DNA of 64,000 nucleotides from Cellulomonas endophytica. Lineage in GTDB: Bacteria > Actinomycetota > Actinomycetes > Actinomycetales > Cellulomonadaceae. This document shows positions 22,339-32,108 of the stretch, in pieces. Positions within the stretch are counted from its first letter, which is position 1; each line of letters starts with the position of its first letter. The notes under the pieces are model-generated. The model ran no database searches. It had not been told where the DNA came from and saw nothing but the letters and a program-made list of their open reading frames with translations. Both the position numbers and the translations under genes were made by a program. The stretch lies in the NCBI RefSeq assembly GCF_004123805.1, contig NZ_RWJX01000001.1:104503-168502 (forward strand), in the 5' to 3' direction.

Positions 22339-23193
22339 GTGACCGAGCACGCCCACGCCCCGCTGCCCCGGGACGAGACCGTCATGCTGGCCGCCTTCGA
22401 GGGCTGGAACGACGCGGGCAGCGCGGCGACGAGCGCCCTCGAGCACCTCCACGAGGTGTGGGGCGCCGAGCCGGTCGACGAGCTCGACCCGGAGGAGTAC
22501 CACGACTTCCAGGTGAACCGTCCCACCGTCGCCCCCGGCCCGGACGGGCGCCGACGCCTGACCTGGCCGACGACCGCCGTGGCCGTCGCGACGCTGCCCG
22601 ACGGCCGCCAGGTCGTCCTCGTCCACGGCATCGAGCCGTCCATGCGCTGGCGGCGCTACTGCGCCGAGCTCCTCGACATCGCCGCCGACCTCAAGGTGAC
22701 GAGCGTGGTGACCGTCGGGGCGCTGCTGGCCGACGTGCCGCACACGCGCCCCATCCCGGTGAGCGCCACGACGGAGGACCCGGTCCTGCGGGACGTGCTG
22801 GGCCTCGAGGCGAACACCTACGAGGGCCCCACCGGCATCGTCGGCGTCCTCCAGCACGAGGCCATCGACCGCGGCCAGCGCGCGCTGTCGCTGTGGGCCG
22901 CGGTGCCGCACTACGTCGCCCACCCGCCGTCGCCGAAGGCGACCCTGGCGATCCTGCACCGGATCGAGTCCCTGCTGGGGGTGGCGGTCCCCCTCGGCGA
23001 GCTGCCCGAGGACGCGGTCGCGTGGCAGACGGGCGTCGACGAGCTCGCGGCCGAGGACGGCGAGATCGGCGACTACGTGCGCCAGCTCGAGGAGGCGAAG
23101 GACACGGTCGAGCTGCCGGAGGCCTCCGGCGAGGCGATCGCGCAGGAGTTCGAGCGCTACCTGCGCCGCCGCGACCGCGGCACCGGCGGGTAG
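22339..23193 (+). CDS. PAC2-family protein
   Basis: Member of the PAC2 (proteasome assembly chaperone 2-like) family, 284 aa, which in actinobacteria has no settled function. Visible are MLAAFEGWNDAGSAAT near the start, VLVHGIEPSMRWR, VVTVGALLADVPHTRP and YEGPTGIVGVL; the last half ends in an acidic helix (VRQLEEAKDTVELPEASGE). The GTG start follows TAGGCT (22326-22331) by 7 nt, hence likely leaderless. It is followed after 17 nt by a thioredoxin-like gene. A role in proteasome assembly is speculative. Confidence 0.88.
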   Translation: MTEHAHAPLPRDETVMLAAFEGWNDAGSAATSALEHLHEVWGAEPVDELDPEEYHDFQVNRPTVAPGPDGRRRLTWPTTAVAVATLPDGRQVVLVHGIEPSMRWRRYCAELLDIAADLKVTSVVTVGALLADVPHTRPIPVSATTEDPVLRDVLGLEANTYEGPTGIVGVLQHEAIDRGQRALSLWAAVPHYVAHPPSPKATLAILHRIESLLGVAVPLGELPEDAVAWQTGVDELAAEDGEIGDYVRQLEEAKDTVELPEASGEAIAQEFERYLRRRDRGTGG

Positions 23194-23210
23194 GGGCGGT
23201 CGAGGCGGGG

Positions 23211-23615
23211 ATGACGACCCCGGTCCCCGACGAGGTCGGCCCGCTCGGCGAGCGGGCGACGCTCGTGCAGCTGTCGACCGCCTTCTGCGCGCCGTGCCGG
23301 GCGACGCGCGCCGTCCTGGCGCGTCTCGACGGCCGCGACGGCGTGCGGGTCGTCGAGGTCGACGCCGAGGCGCACCTGGAGCTCGCCCGTCGGGTCGACC
23401 TGCGGCGGACGCCGACGACGCTCCTGCTCGACCCGGCGGGCCGGGAGGTCGCCCGGTTCGAGGGCGTGCCGCACCTGGCGCGGCTGCGCTCGGCGCTGGA
23501 CGCGCTGGTGCCCGCACGCGGTCCCGACGGCACCGGCCCGACGACCGGCCCGACCACCGGCCCGACCACCGGCCCGACCACCGGCCCGTCGACCGGGCGC
23601 GGCCCGGACCGCTAG
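23211..23615 (+). CDS. Thioredoxin-like protein with repetitive C-terminus
   Basis: Thioredoxin-fold protein, 134 aa. The redox motif is FCAPC (about residues 26-30, CAPC where thioredoxin has CGPC), followed by [28 protein letters not shown] containing the cis-Pro. After the roughly 103-residue domain comes a Thr-Gly-Pro-Thr repeat tail encoded by five 12-bp units. No signal peptide, so cytoplasmic. The stop codon shares the palindrome CTAG (23612-23615) with the stop of convergent mshC. Confidence 0.8.
   Translation: MTTPVPDEVGPLGERATLVQLSTAFCAPCRATRAVLARLDGRDGVRVVEVDAEAHLELARRVDLRRTPTTLLLDPAGREVARFEGVPHLARLRSALDALVPARGPDGTGPTTGPTTGPTTGPTTGPSTGRGPDR
23533..23592 (+). repeat. Five-copy 12-bp tandem repeat in the thioredoxin-like gene
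   Basis: Unit CCGGCCCGACCA, in frame, encoding Thr-Gly-Pro-Thr repeats. Copies 2-4 are identical, so copy number may vary by slippage. Confidence 0.9.
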
Positions 23616-24931
23616 AGCCGGACGCCGAGGATCGCGTCCACGGTCCGCGCGACGACGCCCGGCGCGCCCACCTGCCAGCCGGCGGGGTCGGCGGCCGCGG
23701 ATCCCGCGAGGGTCCGCTCCGCCCACTCGTCGACGGCCGACAGCGCGGTCGGCGTGTCGAGGTCGTCGGCGACGGCGGCGCGCACGGCGGCCAGGGTCCC
23801 GGCGGCGTCGACGCCCCCGTTCCCGCCGAGCGCCGCGCGCCAACGGTCGAGCCGCGCCTGCGCCTCGGCGAGGACGGCGTCCGTCCACTGCCAGTCGTCG
23901 CGGTAGCGGTGCGCGAGCAGCGCGAGGCGGACGGCGGCCGGGTCCACGCCCTGCGCCCGCAGCGTCGAGACGAGCACGAGGTTGCCCCGCGACTTGCTCA
24001 TCTTCTCGCCGTCGAGGCCCACCATGCCCGTGTGCAGGTGGTAGCGGGCGCTGCGGCCCTCGTCGAGCACCCGCGCGTGGCTCGAGCTCATCTCGTGGTG
24101 CGGGAAGACGAGGTCGCTGCCGCCGCCCTGCACGTCGAACGGCAGGCCGAGCGCGTCCGCGGCGATGACGGCGCACTCCACGTGCCAGCCGGGCCGCCCG
24201 CGGCCGAGGCCGCGCCCGTCCCAGGCCGGCTCCCCCGCCCGCTCGCGCCGCCAGAGCAGCGGGTCCAGCGGCGACCGCTTGCCCGCCCGCTCCGGGTCGC
24301 CCCCGCGCTCGGCGAAGACCTCCCGCATGCCGGCCTCGTCCAGGCCGGTGACCGTCCCGGGCCCCGCGAGGGTGCCGAACGCGGGGTCGGCGGACAGGTC
24401 GGCGTAGACGTCCCCGTCCTCGCCCGCACGGGATCCGGCGTCCGAGCCGGGGCCGGCCACGGCGTCGGGCGTGGGCACCCGGTAGGCGGTGCCGGCGGCG
24501 AGCATCGCCTCGACGGCGTCGACGACGGCCGGGACGGACTCCACCGCGCCGGTCCACGTGTCCGGCGGCAGCACGCCGAGCGCGGCCATGTCCTCGCCGA
24601 AGAGCGCCGTCTGCTCCGCCGCGAGCTCGCGCCAGTCGCGGCCCGTGGCCGTCGCGCGCTCGAGCAGCGGGTCGTCGACGTCCGTGACGTTGGAGGCGAA
24701 CCGGACCCGCAGGCCGCTGTCGCGCCAGGCGCGGACGAGCACGTCGAAGGCCACGTAGGTGGCCGCGTGACCCATGTGGGTGGCGTCGTACGGGGTGATG
24801 CCGCAGACGTAGAGCGAGGCCGTCGGGCCCGCCGCCGCGACCACCGGCGCACCGCCGGCGGACTCCCGGATCTTCACGGGGTCGCCCCGTCCCGGGAGCG
24901 CGGGGACGTGCGGGGCGGGCCAGGTGAGCAC
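23612..24931 (-). CDS. mshC: Cysteine:GlcN-Ins ligase MshC (mycothiol biosynthesis)
   Basis: MshC, 439 aa, ligates cysteine to GlcN-Ins using ATP, the third step of mycothiol synthesis. It looks like a shortened cysteinyl-tRNA synthetase: [14 protein letters not shown] start typical of Msh[17 protein letters not shown] (zinc Cys and HIGH-like), [22 protein letters not shown] zinc ligands, and KMSKSRGN (KMSKS). It lacks the tRNA anticodon domain of CysS. GTG start 6 nt after TAGGCT (24938-24943): leaderless. Its location supports an actinobacterial host. Confidence 0.93.
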   Translation of the reverse strand: MLTWPAPHVPALPGRGDPVKIRESAGGAPVVAAAGPTASLYVCGITPYDATHMGHAATYVAFDVLVRAWRDSGLRVRFASNVTDVDDPLLERATATGRDWRELAAEQTALFGEDMAALGVLPPDTWTGAVESVPAVVDAVEAMLAAGTAYRVPTPDAVAGPGSDAGSRAGEDGDVYADLSADPAFGTLAGPGTVTGLDEAGMREVFAERGGDPERAGKRSPLDPLLWRRERAGEPAWDGRGLGRGRPGWHVECAVIAADALGLPFDVQGGGSDLVFPHHEMSSSHARVLDEGRSARYHLHTGMVGLDGEKMSKSRGNLVLVSTLRAQGVDPAAVRLALLAHRYRDDWQWTDAVLAEAQARLDRWRAALGGNGGVDAAGTLAAVRAAVADDLDTPTALSAVDEWAERTLAGSAAADPAGWQVGAPGVVARTVDAILGVRL

Positions 24932-24993
24932 GGTCCGAGCCTACCGGCGGCGCCGCGGACGGCCCGTCGCGGGCCCCGCCCCCGGCCCCGTCC

Positions 24994-25446
24994 TCAGCGC
25001 CCGTCCGCGCCGGCGGGCGGCCCGCCGTGCACGCGCACGAGGACCGTCCCGCCCGCGACCTGCACCTCGTGCACCCCGAGGGCGAGCGCCGGGTCGTCGA
25101 GGCAGCGGCCCGTGGTGAGGTCGAACACCTGCTTGTAGAGGGGGCCGGCCACGGTCGGCACCGCGCCCCGCGTCCCGACGAGGCCCCGCGCCATGACGTT
25201 CGCGCCCGAGGCCGGGTCCCGGTGGTCGACCGCGCGGACGGTGCCGTCGTGCAGGCGGAAGAGCGCCACCTGCACCCCGTCGACGAGGGCCGCGGCGCCG
25301 CGCTCGGCGACGAGGTCGTCCAGCGCGCACACCGGGTGCCAGCGGTCGGCGGGCGCGGCGGCCCGCAGGGCACCGTCCGGGACGGGGCGCGGGGCGGCGT
25401 GGCCCAGGGGCGTGGGGGCGAGGGGCGCGGGGGCGGTCGTGGTCAT
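24994..25446 (-). CDS. nirD: Nitrite reductase small subunit NirD
   Basis: NirD, 150 aa, the Rieske-fold small subunit of cytoplasmic NAD(P)H nitrite reductase. The core runs from WHPVCALDDLV to GTVLVRVHGG with GPLYKQVFDLTTGRCLDDP. The Rieske Cys-His ligands are missing, which is normal for NirD. It has an Ala/Pro-rich N-terminal extension of about 40 residues. The ATG overlaps the nirB stop by 4 nt, making it the last gene of the nitrate operon. Confidence 0.92.
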   Translation of the reverse strand: MTTTAPAPLAPTPLGHAAPRPVPDGALRAAAPADRWHPVCALDDLVAERGAAALVDGVQVALFRLHDGTVRAVDHRDPASGANVMARGLVGTRGAVPTVAGPLYKQVFDLTTGRCLDDPALALGVHEVQVAGGTVLVRVHGGPPAGADGR

Positions 25447-28172
25447 CGGGGCATCACCTCGAGGGTCGGGCCGGCGACGAGGACGCCGCCGGGCGTGCGG
25501 GGGCCGGGGGCGGGGGTCGGGCCGGCAGGGCCGGGCGCGGCCCCGGCGGGGGCCGCGAGGCCGCGCTCGGCCGCGGTGGCCGGGCGGCGCTGGCCGCGCT
25601 CGGGCACGTAGGCGAGGTCGGGGTCGGCGGTGCCGGGCGCGTTGACGAAGGACGCGAACCGGCGGAGCTTCTCGGGGTCGGCCAGGGTGGCGGCCCACTC
25701 GTCCTCGTAGCCGGCCACGTGCGCCGCCATCTGCGCGTCGAGGTCCGCCGCGATGCCGAGGGAGTCCTCGAGCACGACGGCCCGCACGTGGTCGACCCCG
25801 CCCTCGATCTCCTCGAGCCACGGCGCCGTGCGCTGGAGGCGGTCGGCCGTCCGCACGTAGTACGCCAGGAACCGGTCGACGGTGCGCACGAGCGTCTCGT
25901 CGTCGAGGTCCTCCGCGAGCAGCTGGGCGTGCCGGGGCGTGAAGCCGCCGTTGCCGCCGACGTAGACGTTCCAGCCCTTGTCCGTGGCGATGACGCCGAC
26001 GTCCTTGCCGCGGGCCTCGGCGCACTCGCGCGCGCACCCGGACACCCCGAGCTTGATCTTGTGGGGGCTGCGCAGCCCCCGGTAGCGCAGCTCGAGCCCG
26101 ACGGCCATGCCGACGGAGTCCTGGACGCCGAACCGGCACCACGTCTGCCCCACGCAGGACTTCACGGTGCGCAGCGACTTGCCGTAGGCGTGCCCGGACT
26201 CGAAGCCCGCGGCGACGAGGCGCTCCCAGATCTGCGGCAGCTGCTCGATGCGCGCGCCGAACAGGTCGATCCGCTGGCCGCCCGTGATCTTCGTGTAGAG
26301 CCCGAAGTCCTGCGCCACCTGCCCGATCGCGACCAGCCCCTCCGGGGTGACCTCCCCGCCGGGGATGCGCGGGACGACGGAGTAGGTGCCGTCCTTCTGC
26401 ATGTTGGCCATGACGTGGTCGTTCGTGTCCTGCAGCGCCGCCTGCTCGCCCTCGAGGACGTGGCCGGCGCCCAGGGAGGACAGGACCGAGGCCACGACGG
26501 GCTTGCAGATGTCGCAGCCTCGCCCGGTGCCGTACCGCTCGACCAGGTCGGTGAAGGTCCGGATGCCCGTGACCCGCACGATGTCGAACAGCTGCGCGCG
26601 GGTCTGCGCGAAGTGCTCGCACAGGGCCTTCGACACGGTGACGCCGGCGCTCTCGAGCTCGACGGTGACGAGCTTCTTCACCAGCGGCAGGCAGGAGCCG
26701 CAGGAGGTGCCGGCGCGGGTGCAGGCCTTCACCGCGCCGACGTCGGTGCAGCCGTCGCAGCGCACGGCGTCGCGGATGCGCCCGGCGGAGACGTTGTTGC
26801 ACGAGCAGACGGTCGCCTCGTCGGGCAGCGCGGCCTGGGCGGCGCCGCCCTCCGCGCCCTCGGGCAGGAGCCAGGCGGACGGGTCGCCGCCGAGCGCGGT
26901 CCCGAGCATCGGGCGCAGCGCGGCGTAGGAGGACGCGTCCCCGACGAGGACCCCGCCGAGCAGCGTGCGGGCGTCGTCGGACAGCACGAGCTTCTTGTAG
27001 ACGCCGGCGACGGGGTCGGCGTAGACCACGCTCAGCGCGCCGGGCGCCGCTCCCATGGCGTCGCCGAAGGACGCCACGTCGACCCCGAGCAGCTTGAGCT
27101 TCGTCGACAGGTCCGCCCCGGGGAAGACGGCCTCGCCGCCGACGAGGTGGTCGGCGACGACCTCCGCCATCGTGTAGCCCGGCGCGACGAGCCCGAGGCA
27201 CCGGCCCTCGAGGCAGGCGACCTCGCCGACCGCCCAGATCGCCGGGTCCTCCGTGCGGCACGTGAGGTCCACGACGACGCCGCCGCGCGGCCCGACGGGT
27301 AGGCCGGCGGCGCGGGCGAGCTCGTCGCGCGGCCGCACACCCGCGGCGAACACCACGACGTCGACGTCGAGCACGTCGCCCGCTTCGGCACCGTCGGCAC
27401 CGTCAGCACCGTCGGCACCGACGCGGGGCGCGAACTCCATCCGTGCGACGTGCCCGGCGCGCGGGCCCTCCTCGTGGGCGTGGAGGCGGGCGGTCGCCGT
27501 GGCGGTGTGCACGCTCACGCCCAGCCCCTCGACGAGCCGCTTGAGCGCCTCGCCGCCGCCCTCGTCGACCTGGAGCGGCATGAGGCGCGGCGCGAACTCC
27601 ACCACGTGGCTCGTGGCCCCGAGCGCGGCGAGCGCGCCCGCCGCCTCGAGCCCGAGCAGGCCGCCCCCGACCACGGCCCCGGTGACGGGCCCGCCGCCCG
27701 TGGCCGCACGCTCGGCCGTCAGCGCGGCGACGTGGGCGCGCAGCCCCTCGACGTCGTCGAGCGTGCGGTACACGAACACCCCGGGCAGGTCCTTCCCGGG
27801 CACGGGCGGGACGAACGCGGACGAGCCCGTGGCCAGGACGAGCGCGTCGTAGGCGTAGGCGGCGCCGGTCGAGGTCGCGACCGTGCGGGCGTCGCGGTCG
27901 AGCGCCGTGACCGCCTCGCCGAGCCGCAGGTCGACCCGCGGGTCGTCCCACAGCGCGCGGTCGCCGAGGACGAGGTCGTCGGCGGTGCGGCCGGAGAAGA
28001 ACGACGTCAGCGCGACGCGGTCGTAGGGCACGCGCGCCTCCTCCGCGAGGACCGTGACGCGCCAGGCGGGGCCGTCGGCGGCGGCGTCGACGCGGGCCAG
28101 CAGGGCCTCCACGAGGCGCTGGGCGACCATGCCGCCGCCGACGACGACGAGGTGGGAGGTGGTGGCGCTCAT
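25443..28172 (-). CDS. nirB: Nitrite reductase large subunit NirB
   Basis: NirB, 909 aa, reduces nitrite to ammonium in the cytoplasm. Order: FAD/NAD(P) oxidoreductase (VVVGGGMVAQRLVEAL at the start; second dinucleotide motif AVVGGGLLGLEAA), BFD-like [2Fe-2S] region from CSCNN near residue 456 to CGSC, then the sirohaem/[4Fe-4S] module. The cluster Cys are in SCVGQTWC (about 672) and GCAREC (about 712). It carries a GAD tripeptide repeat near residue 255 from a 9-bp array. ATGA overlaps join it to both neighbours. Confidence 0.95.
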   Translation of the reverse strand: MSATTSHLVVVGGGMVAQRLVEALLARVDAAADGPAWRVTVLAEEARVPYDRVALTSFFSGRTADDLVLGDRALWDDPRVDLRLGEAVTALDRDARTVATSTGAAYAYDALVLATGSSAFVPPVPGKDLPGVFVYRTLDDVEGLRAHVAALTAERAATGGGPVTGAVVGGGLLGLEAAGALAALGATSHVVEFAPRLMPLQVDEGGGEALKRLVEGLGVSVHTATATARLHAHEEGPRAGHVARMEFAPRVGADGADGADGAEAGDVLDVDVVVFAAGVRPRDELARAAGLPVGPRGGVVVDLTCRTEDPAIWAVGEVACLEGRCLGLVAPGYTMAEVVADHLVGGEAVFPGADLSTKLKLLGVDVASFGDAMGAAPGALSVVYADPVAGVYKKLVLSDDARTLLGGVLVGDASSYAALRPMLGTALGGDPSAWLLPEGAEGGAAQAALPDEATVCSCNNVSAGRIRDAVRCDGCTDVGAVKACTRAGTSCGSCLPLVKKLVTVELESAGVTVSKALCEHFAQTRAQLFDIVRVTGIRTFTDLVERYGTGRGCDICKPVVASVLSSLGAGHVLEGEQAALQDTNDHVMANMQKDGTYSVVPRIPGGEVTPEGLVAIGQVAQDFGLYTKITGGQRIDLFGARIEQLPQIWERLVAAGFESGHAYGKSLRTVKSCVGQTWCRFGVQDSVGMAVGLELRYRGLRSPHKIKLGVSGCARECAEARGKDVGVIATDKGWNVYVGGNGGFTPRHAQLLAEDLDDETLVRTVDRFLAYYVRTADRLQRTAPWLEEIEGGVDHVRAVVLEDSLGIAADLDAQMAAHVAGYEDEWAATLADPEKLRRFASFVNAPGTADPDLAYVPERGQRRPATAAERGLAAPAGAAPGPAGPTPAPGPRTPGGVLVAGPTLEVMPR

Positions 28173-29869
28173 CGGAGGGCTCCTTCGAGGGGGCTGACCG
28201 GCTCGTGCGGGACGGCGGGGGTGGCGGGGCCGGCGGGGTCGGCGGGCGGGGGCGCGACGGCGCCGGCCGCGCCCGGGGCGTCCGCCGGCGGGGGGTCGGA
28301 GGCCTGCCGCGCGAGCCAGTCGGCGATCCCGCCGACGGCGTCGGCGCAGGTGCCGCAGCCCGTGGTGGCCCGCGTGGCGGTGGCGATCTCGGGCACCGTG
28401 CGCGCGCCGCCGCGCCAGACGCGGACGATCGCGCCCTTCGTCACGCCGTTGCAGCGGCAGATGGTGGCGCGGTCGGGGATGCGGGTCGGGTCGTCGGCGC
28501 GCTCGGCGGTGCCGCGACGGGCGCCGGGGAGCACGAGCACGGCCCGGTCGAGCGGGGCGGGCGTGCCGCGGTCGACGAGGACCGTGAGCTCGGCCGCCGC
28601 GCGGGGGTCGCCGATGCTCACGGCGCCCACCACGCGGTCGCCCCGGACGACGGCCTTGACGTAGCGCCCGTGCGCGGCGTCGAGGAGCTGGACGACCTCC
28701 GTGCCCTCGTCGGCCTCCAGCGGGTCGACGAGCGTCTCCCCCACGGCGGCGACGTCGAGACCCGCCGCCTTCACGCGGAGCACAGCCGTCTGCGGCACGT
28801 AGGTGGCGTCGGGCCGGGCGCCGGTGAGCCGGTCCGCGACGACCCGCGCCTGGTCCCACGCCGGCGCGACGAGCCCGGGCACGGCGCCGCGGTGCTCGGC
28901 GCAGTCCCCGACCGCCAGCACGGCCGGGTGGCTCGTGACGAGCGCGTCGTCGACGACCACGCCCCGCCGGCACGCCAGGCCCGCCGCGGCCGCGAGCGCG
29001 GTGCGGGGCCGGACGCCGCAGGACAGCACGAGCAGGTCGACCGGCCGGTCGGTGCCGTCGGCCAGGCGCACCCCGACGAGCCGCCCCGCCCGGACGTCGA
29101 CCGCGGCCACGCCGCTGGAGGCGAGGCTGGGCAGGCCGAGGCGGCGCAGGGCCCGCGCCAGGACGGCCCCGCCCGCGGCGTCGAGCTGCCGGTCGACGAG
29201 GTGCGGCCCCGTGCTCACGACGGTCGTCGGCACGCCGCGCCCGACGAGCCCGCGGCCCGCCTCCACGCCGAGGACGCCGCCGCCCAGGACGAGCGCGTGG
29301 CGCGCGTTCGTGCTGGCGGCGACGATCTCGCGGCAGTCGTCGAGCGTGCGCAGCGCGTGCACGCCGGCGGGCAGGTGCTCGGGGTCCAGCCCCGGCAGCG
29401 CGGGCACGTGGGCGGCGGCGCCCGTGGCGAGCACCACGCGGTCCGCCACGAGGCGCGTGCCGTCGGACAGCAGGACCGTCGCGGGGGCGGCGGCGCCGGC
29501 ACGGGTGCCGGCACGGGTGCCGACACCGTCACCGGCACCGGCGACCGGCGCGGGCAGGTCGAGGCCGATCGCGCGCACGCCGTCGCGCACGTCGACGCCG
29601 GCGCGGCGCAGCTCGTCGCCGTCCGAGAGCGCCAGCGCGGCCACCTCGACCTTGCCGGCCACGACCTCGCTGAGCAGGACCCGGTTGTAGGCGCCGTAGG
29701 GCTCGTCGCCGACGACCGTGAGGCGGACCCGGCGGGTGGCGCGCCCGTCCGCGGACCGGGCCACGACCTCGTCGACGAGGCGGCTGGCGGCCATGCCGTG
29801 GCCCACGACGACGACGCGGAGCACGGCCCCGTCCGCGGCGGGCGGACCCGCCGGCGTCGTCGCGCTCAC
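28169..29869 (-). CDS. Nitrate reductase electron-transfer flavoprotein with BFD-like [2Fe-2S] domain (NasB/NasC-like)
   Basis: Protein of 566 aa built like the first half of NirB: FAD-binding VVVGHGMAASRLVDEVV, NAD(P)-binding ALVLGGGVLGVEAGRGL, CGVRPRTALA and VLAVGDCAEH, then a BFD-like domain with CRCNGVTKG and CGTC (about residues 460-510). It lacks the sirohaem part. It most likely passes electrons from NAD(P)H to the nitrate reductase encoded just upstream, as NasB does in Bacillus. GTGA overlap with the reductase gene. Confidence 0.85.
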   Translation of the reverse strand: MSATTPAGPPAADGAVLRVVVVGHGMAASRLVDEVVARSADGRATRRVRLTVVGDEPYGAYNRVLLSEVVAGKVEVAALALSDGDELRRAGVDVRDGVRAIGLDLPAPVAGAGDGVGTRAGTRAGAAAPATVLLSDGTRLVADRVVLATGAAAHVPALPGLDPEHLPAGVHALRTLDDCREIVAASTNARHALVLGGGVLGVEAGRGLVGRGVPTTVVSTGPHLVDRQLDAAGGAVLARALRRLGLPSLASSGVAAVDVRAGRLVGVRLADGTDRPVDLLVLSCGVRPRTALAAAAGLACRRGVVVDDALVTSHPAVLAVGDCAEHRGAVPGLVAPAWDQARVVADRLTGARPDATYVPQTAVLRVKAAGLDVAAVGETLVDPLEADEGTEVVQLLDAAHGRYVKAVVRGDRVVGAVSIGDPRAAAELTVLVDRGTPAPLDRAVLVLPGARRGTAERADDPTRIPDRATICRCNGVTKGAIVRVWRGGARTVPEIATATRATTGCGTCADAVGGIADWLARQASDPPPADAPGAAGAVAPPPADPAGPATPAVPHEPVSPLEGALR

Positions 29870-32106
29870 GCGGGCACCTCCTCGAGGACGGGCGTGCCGG
29901 CAGCGGGACGCGGCGGGGCCAGCCGCACGGAGACGGCGCACACCTTGAACTCGGGCATGGAGGACACGGGGTCGAGGGCGTCGTTCGTCAGCCGGTTGAC
30001 GCTGCCCTCCCCCGCCCAGTGGAACGCCATGAACACCGTGTCGGGCCGGGCGGTCCCGGAGAACCGCGCCACCGCCCGCGCGGTGCCCCGGGCGGTCGTC
30101 AGCTCGACGTCCGCGCCCTCGTCGATCTCGAGGCGCGCGGCGAGGTCGGGGTGCAGCTCGACGAACGGCGCGGGGTGCGCCGCGACGAGCTCGGCGACGC
30201 GCCGGGTCTGCGCCCCGGACTGGTAGTGCTGCAGGACCCGTCCCGTGACGAGGTGCAGGGGGGCGTCGGGGCGCAGGTCGTCGGCGGGCGGCCGGTGGTC
30301 GACCGGGACGATGCGCGCGCGGCCGTCGGGGGTGGCGAAGCCGTCGAGGAAGGTGCGGGGGGTGCCGGGGTGGGTCGGCGCGGCGGACGCGGGGTCGTCC
30401 GGGCAGGGCCAGTGCAGCGCCTCGCCCGCGTCGAGGCGGTCCCAGGTGATGCCCGAGTAGTCGGCGGTCCCGCCCGCCGACGCCCGGCGCAGCCCGTCGA
30501 AGGCCTCTGCGGCGGTGCGGGGCAGGATGCCCGGCCGGCCGAGGCGCTCGGCGAGGTCGGCCCACACCTCGAGCTCGTCCCGCACTCCGGCTGGCGGCGG
30601 CACGGCGCGGCGGCGGCGCAGGACCCGGCCCTCGAGCGAGGTCATGGTGCCCTCCTCCTCCGCCCACTGGGGCACGGGCAGGACGACGTCGGCGAGCAGC
30701 GCGGTCTCCGACGGCACGAGGTCGGCCACGACGAGCAGGTCGAGCGCCCCGAGCCGCTCGACGACGTCGCCGGAGCGCGGGGCGCTGACGACGAGGTTGC
30801 TGCCGTGGACGAGGAGGACGCGCGACCCCCCGGGACGGCCGAGGCTGCGCAGGAGCTGCACGGCGGGCAGGCCGGGACCCGGCAGCTCGTCGGGGTCCAC
30901 GCCCCACACGGCGGCGACGTGCGCCCGGGCCGCGGGGTCGTCGATCTTCCGGTACCCGGGCAGCTGGTCGGACTTCTGGCCGTGCTCGCGGCCGCCCTGG
31001 CCGTTGCCCTGGCCGGTGATGCAGCCCCAGCCGCTGCCCGCCACGCCGGGCAGGCCCAGCGCCAGGGCCAGGTTGATGCAGGCGGTGACGGTGTCCGTGC
31101 CCTTCGCGTGCTGCTCCGCACCGCGGCCGGTGAGGACGTAGGCGCCGGCGCCGCCCCGGTGCGGCGAGGCCGCCGCGAGCCGGAGGGCGGCCGCGCGCAC
31201 GAGCGAGGCGGGCACGCCCGTGACCCGCTCCGTGCGCTCGGGCCACCAGGCGGCGAGGCTGCGGCGCAGCGCGTCCGCCCCGGTCGTGCGCGCCGCCAGG
31301 TACTCCTCGTCGGCCAGCCCCTCGGCGAGCACCACGTGCGCGATCCCCAGGACGAGCGCGAGGTCCGTGCCGGGCACGTTCTGCAGGTGCAGGCCACCGC
31401 CGTCCTCCGCGAGCGCGGCCGTCGGGGTCCGCCGCGGGTCGACCACGACGAGCCCCCCGCGCGCCACGGCCCGGGCCAGGTGCGCCTGCGCGGGCGGCAT
31501 CGTCTCGGCGAGGTTGGACCCGACGAGCAGGACCGCGTCGGCCCCGCCGAGGTCCGTGAGCGGGAAGGGCAGCCCGCGGTCGAGGCCGAACGCCCGGTTG
31601 CCAGCCGCCGCCGCGGAGGACATGCAGAACCGCCCGTTGTAGTCGATGCGCGAGGTGCGCAGCACCGCCCGGGCGAGGGCGCCCAGGGCGTACGCCTTCT
31701 CGTTCGTCAGGCCGCCCCCGCCGAAGACCGCCACCGCGTCCGGCCCGCTCTCGGCCTGCACCCGCCGGACCGTGCCGGCGACGAGGTCCAGCGCGGTGTC
31801 CCAGGACGTCGGCTCCAGCGCGTCGGCCGCCGCCCCCGTCCGGCCCAGGTGCCGGCCCCGCACGAGCGGAGCCGTCAGGCGGTCGCCGGCGCGCAGCACC
31901 GCGCCGGCGGTCCAGCCCTTCTGGCACAGCCCGCCGCGGTTCGTCGGGAACGCGCGGCCCGCCACGCCCACGCCGGCGACGCCGTCCGCCCCGACGGGCT
32001 CGGGCGTGAGCGTCGTGGCGCACTGGAGGGCGCAGTAGGGGCAGTGGGTGTCGACCGGCCCACCGGGGGCGGCGCCCCGGGGGGCGTGGACGGGGGCGGC
32101 GCTCAC
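29866..32106 (-). CDS. Assimilatory nitrate reductase catalytic subunit (molybdopterin)
   Basis: Mo-bisMGD oxidoreductase of 746 aa (NasA/NarB-like), reducing nitrate to nitrite in the cytoplasm. N-terminal [4Fe-4S] cysteines at residues 22, 25, 29 and 61 (HCPYCALQC and GGLCQKGW). The Mo-ligand Cys lies in YNGRFCMSSA (about 160). Cofactor motifs include GSNLAETMPP, HGQKSDQLPGYRKIDDP and LVTGRVLQHYQSGAQTRR. No Tat signal, consistent with a soluble assimilatory enzyme. It lacks the C-terminal BFD domain seen in some homologues; that domain is in the next gene. Confidence 0.93.
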   Translation of the reverse strand: MSAAPVHAPRGAAPGGPVDTHCPYCALQCATTLTPEPVGADGVAGVGVAGRAFPTNRGGLCQKGWTAGAVLRAGDRLTAPLVRGRHLGRTGAAADALEPTSWDTALDLVAGTVRRVQAESGPDAVAVFGGGGLTNEKAYALGALARAVLRTSRIDYNGRFCMSSAAAAGNRAFGLDRGLPFPLTDLGGADAVLLVGSNLAETMPPAQAHLARAVARGGLVVVDPRRTPTAALAEDGGGLHLQNVPGTDLALVLGIAHVVLAEGLADEEYLAARTTGADALRRSLAAWWPERTERVTGVPASLVRAAALRLAAASPHRGGAGAYVLTGRGAEQHAKGTDTVTACINLALALGLPGVAGSGWGCITGQGNGQGGREHGQKSDQLPGYRKIDDPAARAHVAAVWGVDPDELPGPGLPAVQLLRSLGRPGGSRVLLVHGSNLVVSAPRSGDVVERLGALDLLVVADLVPSETALLADVVLPVPQWAEEEGTMTSLEGRVLRRRRAVPPPAGVRDELEVWADLAERLGRPGILPRTAAEAFDGLRRASAGGTADYSGITWDRLDAGEALHWPCPDDPASAAPTHPGTPRTFLDGFATPDGRARIVPVDHRPPADDLRPDAPLHLVTGRVLQHYQSGAQTRRVAELVAAHPAPFVELHPDLAARLEIDEGADVELTTARGTARAVARFSGTARPDTVFMAFHWAGEGSVNRLTNDALDPVSSMPEFKVCAVSVRLAPPRPAAGTPVLEEVPA

Positions 32107-32108
32107 GC

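Noticed and set aside
23612..24931. Cysteinyl-tRNA synthetase
   Set aside because: The N-terminus and length match MshC, and the C-terminal tRNA-binding domain is missing.
24994..25446. Rieske [2Fe-2S] centre in NirD
   Set aside because: The paired Cys-His ligands are absent, as normal for NirD.
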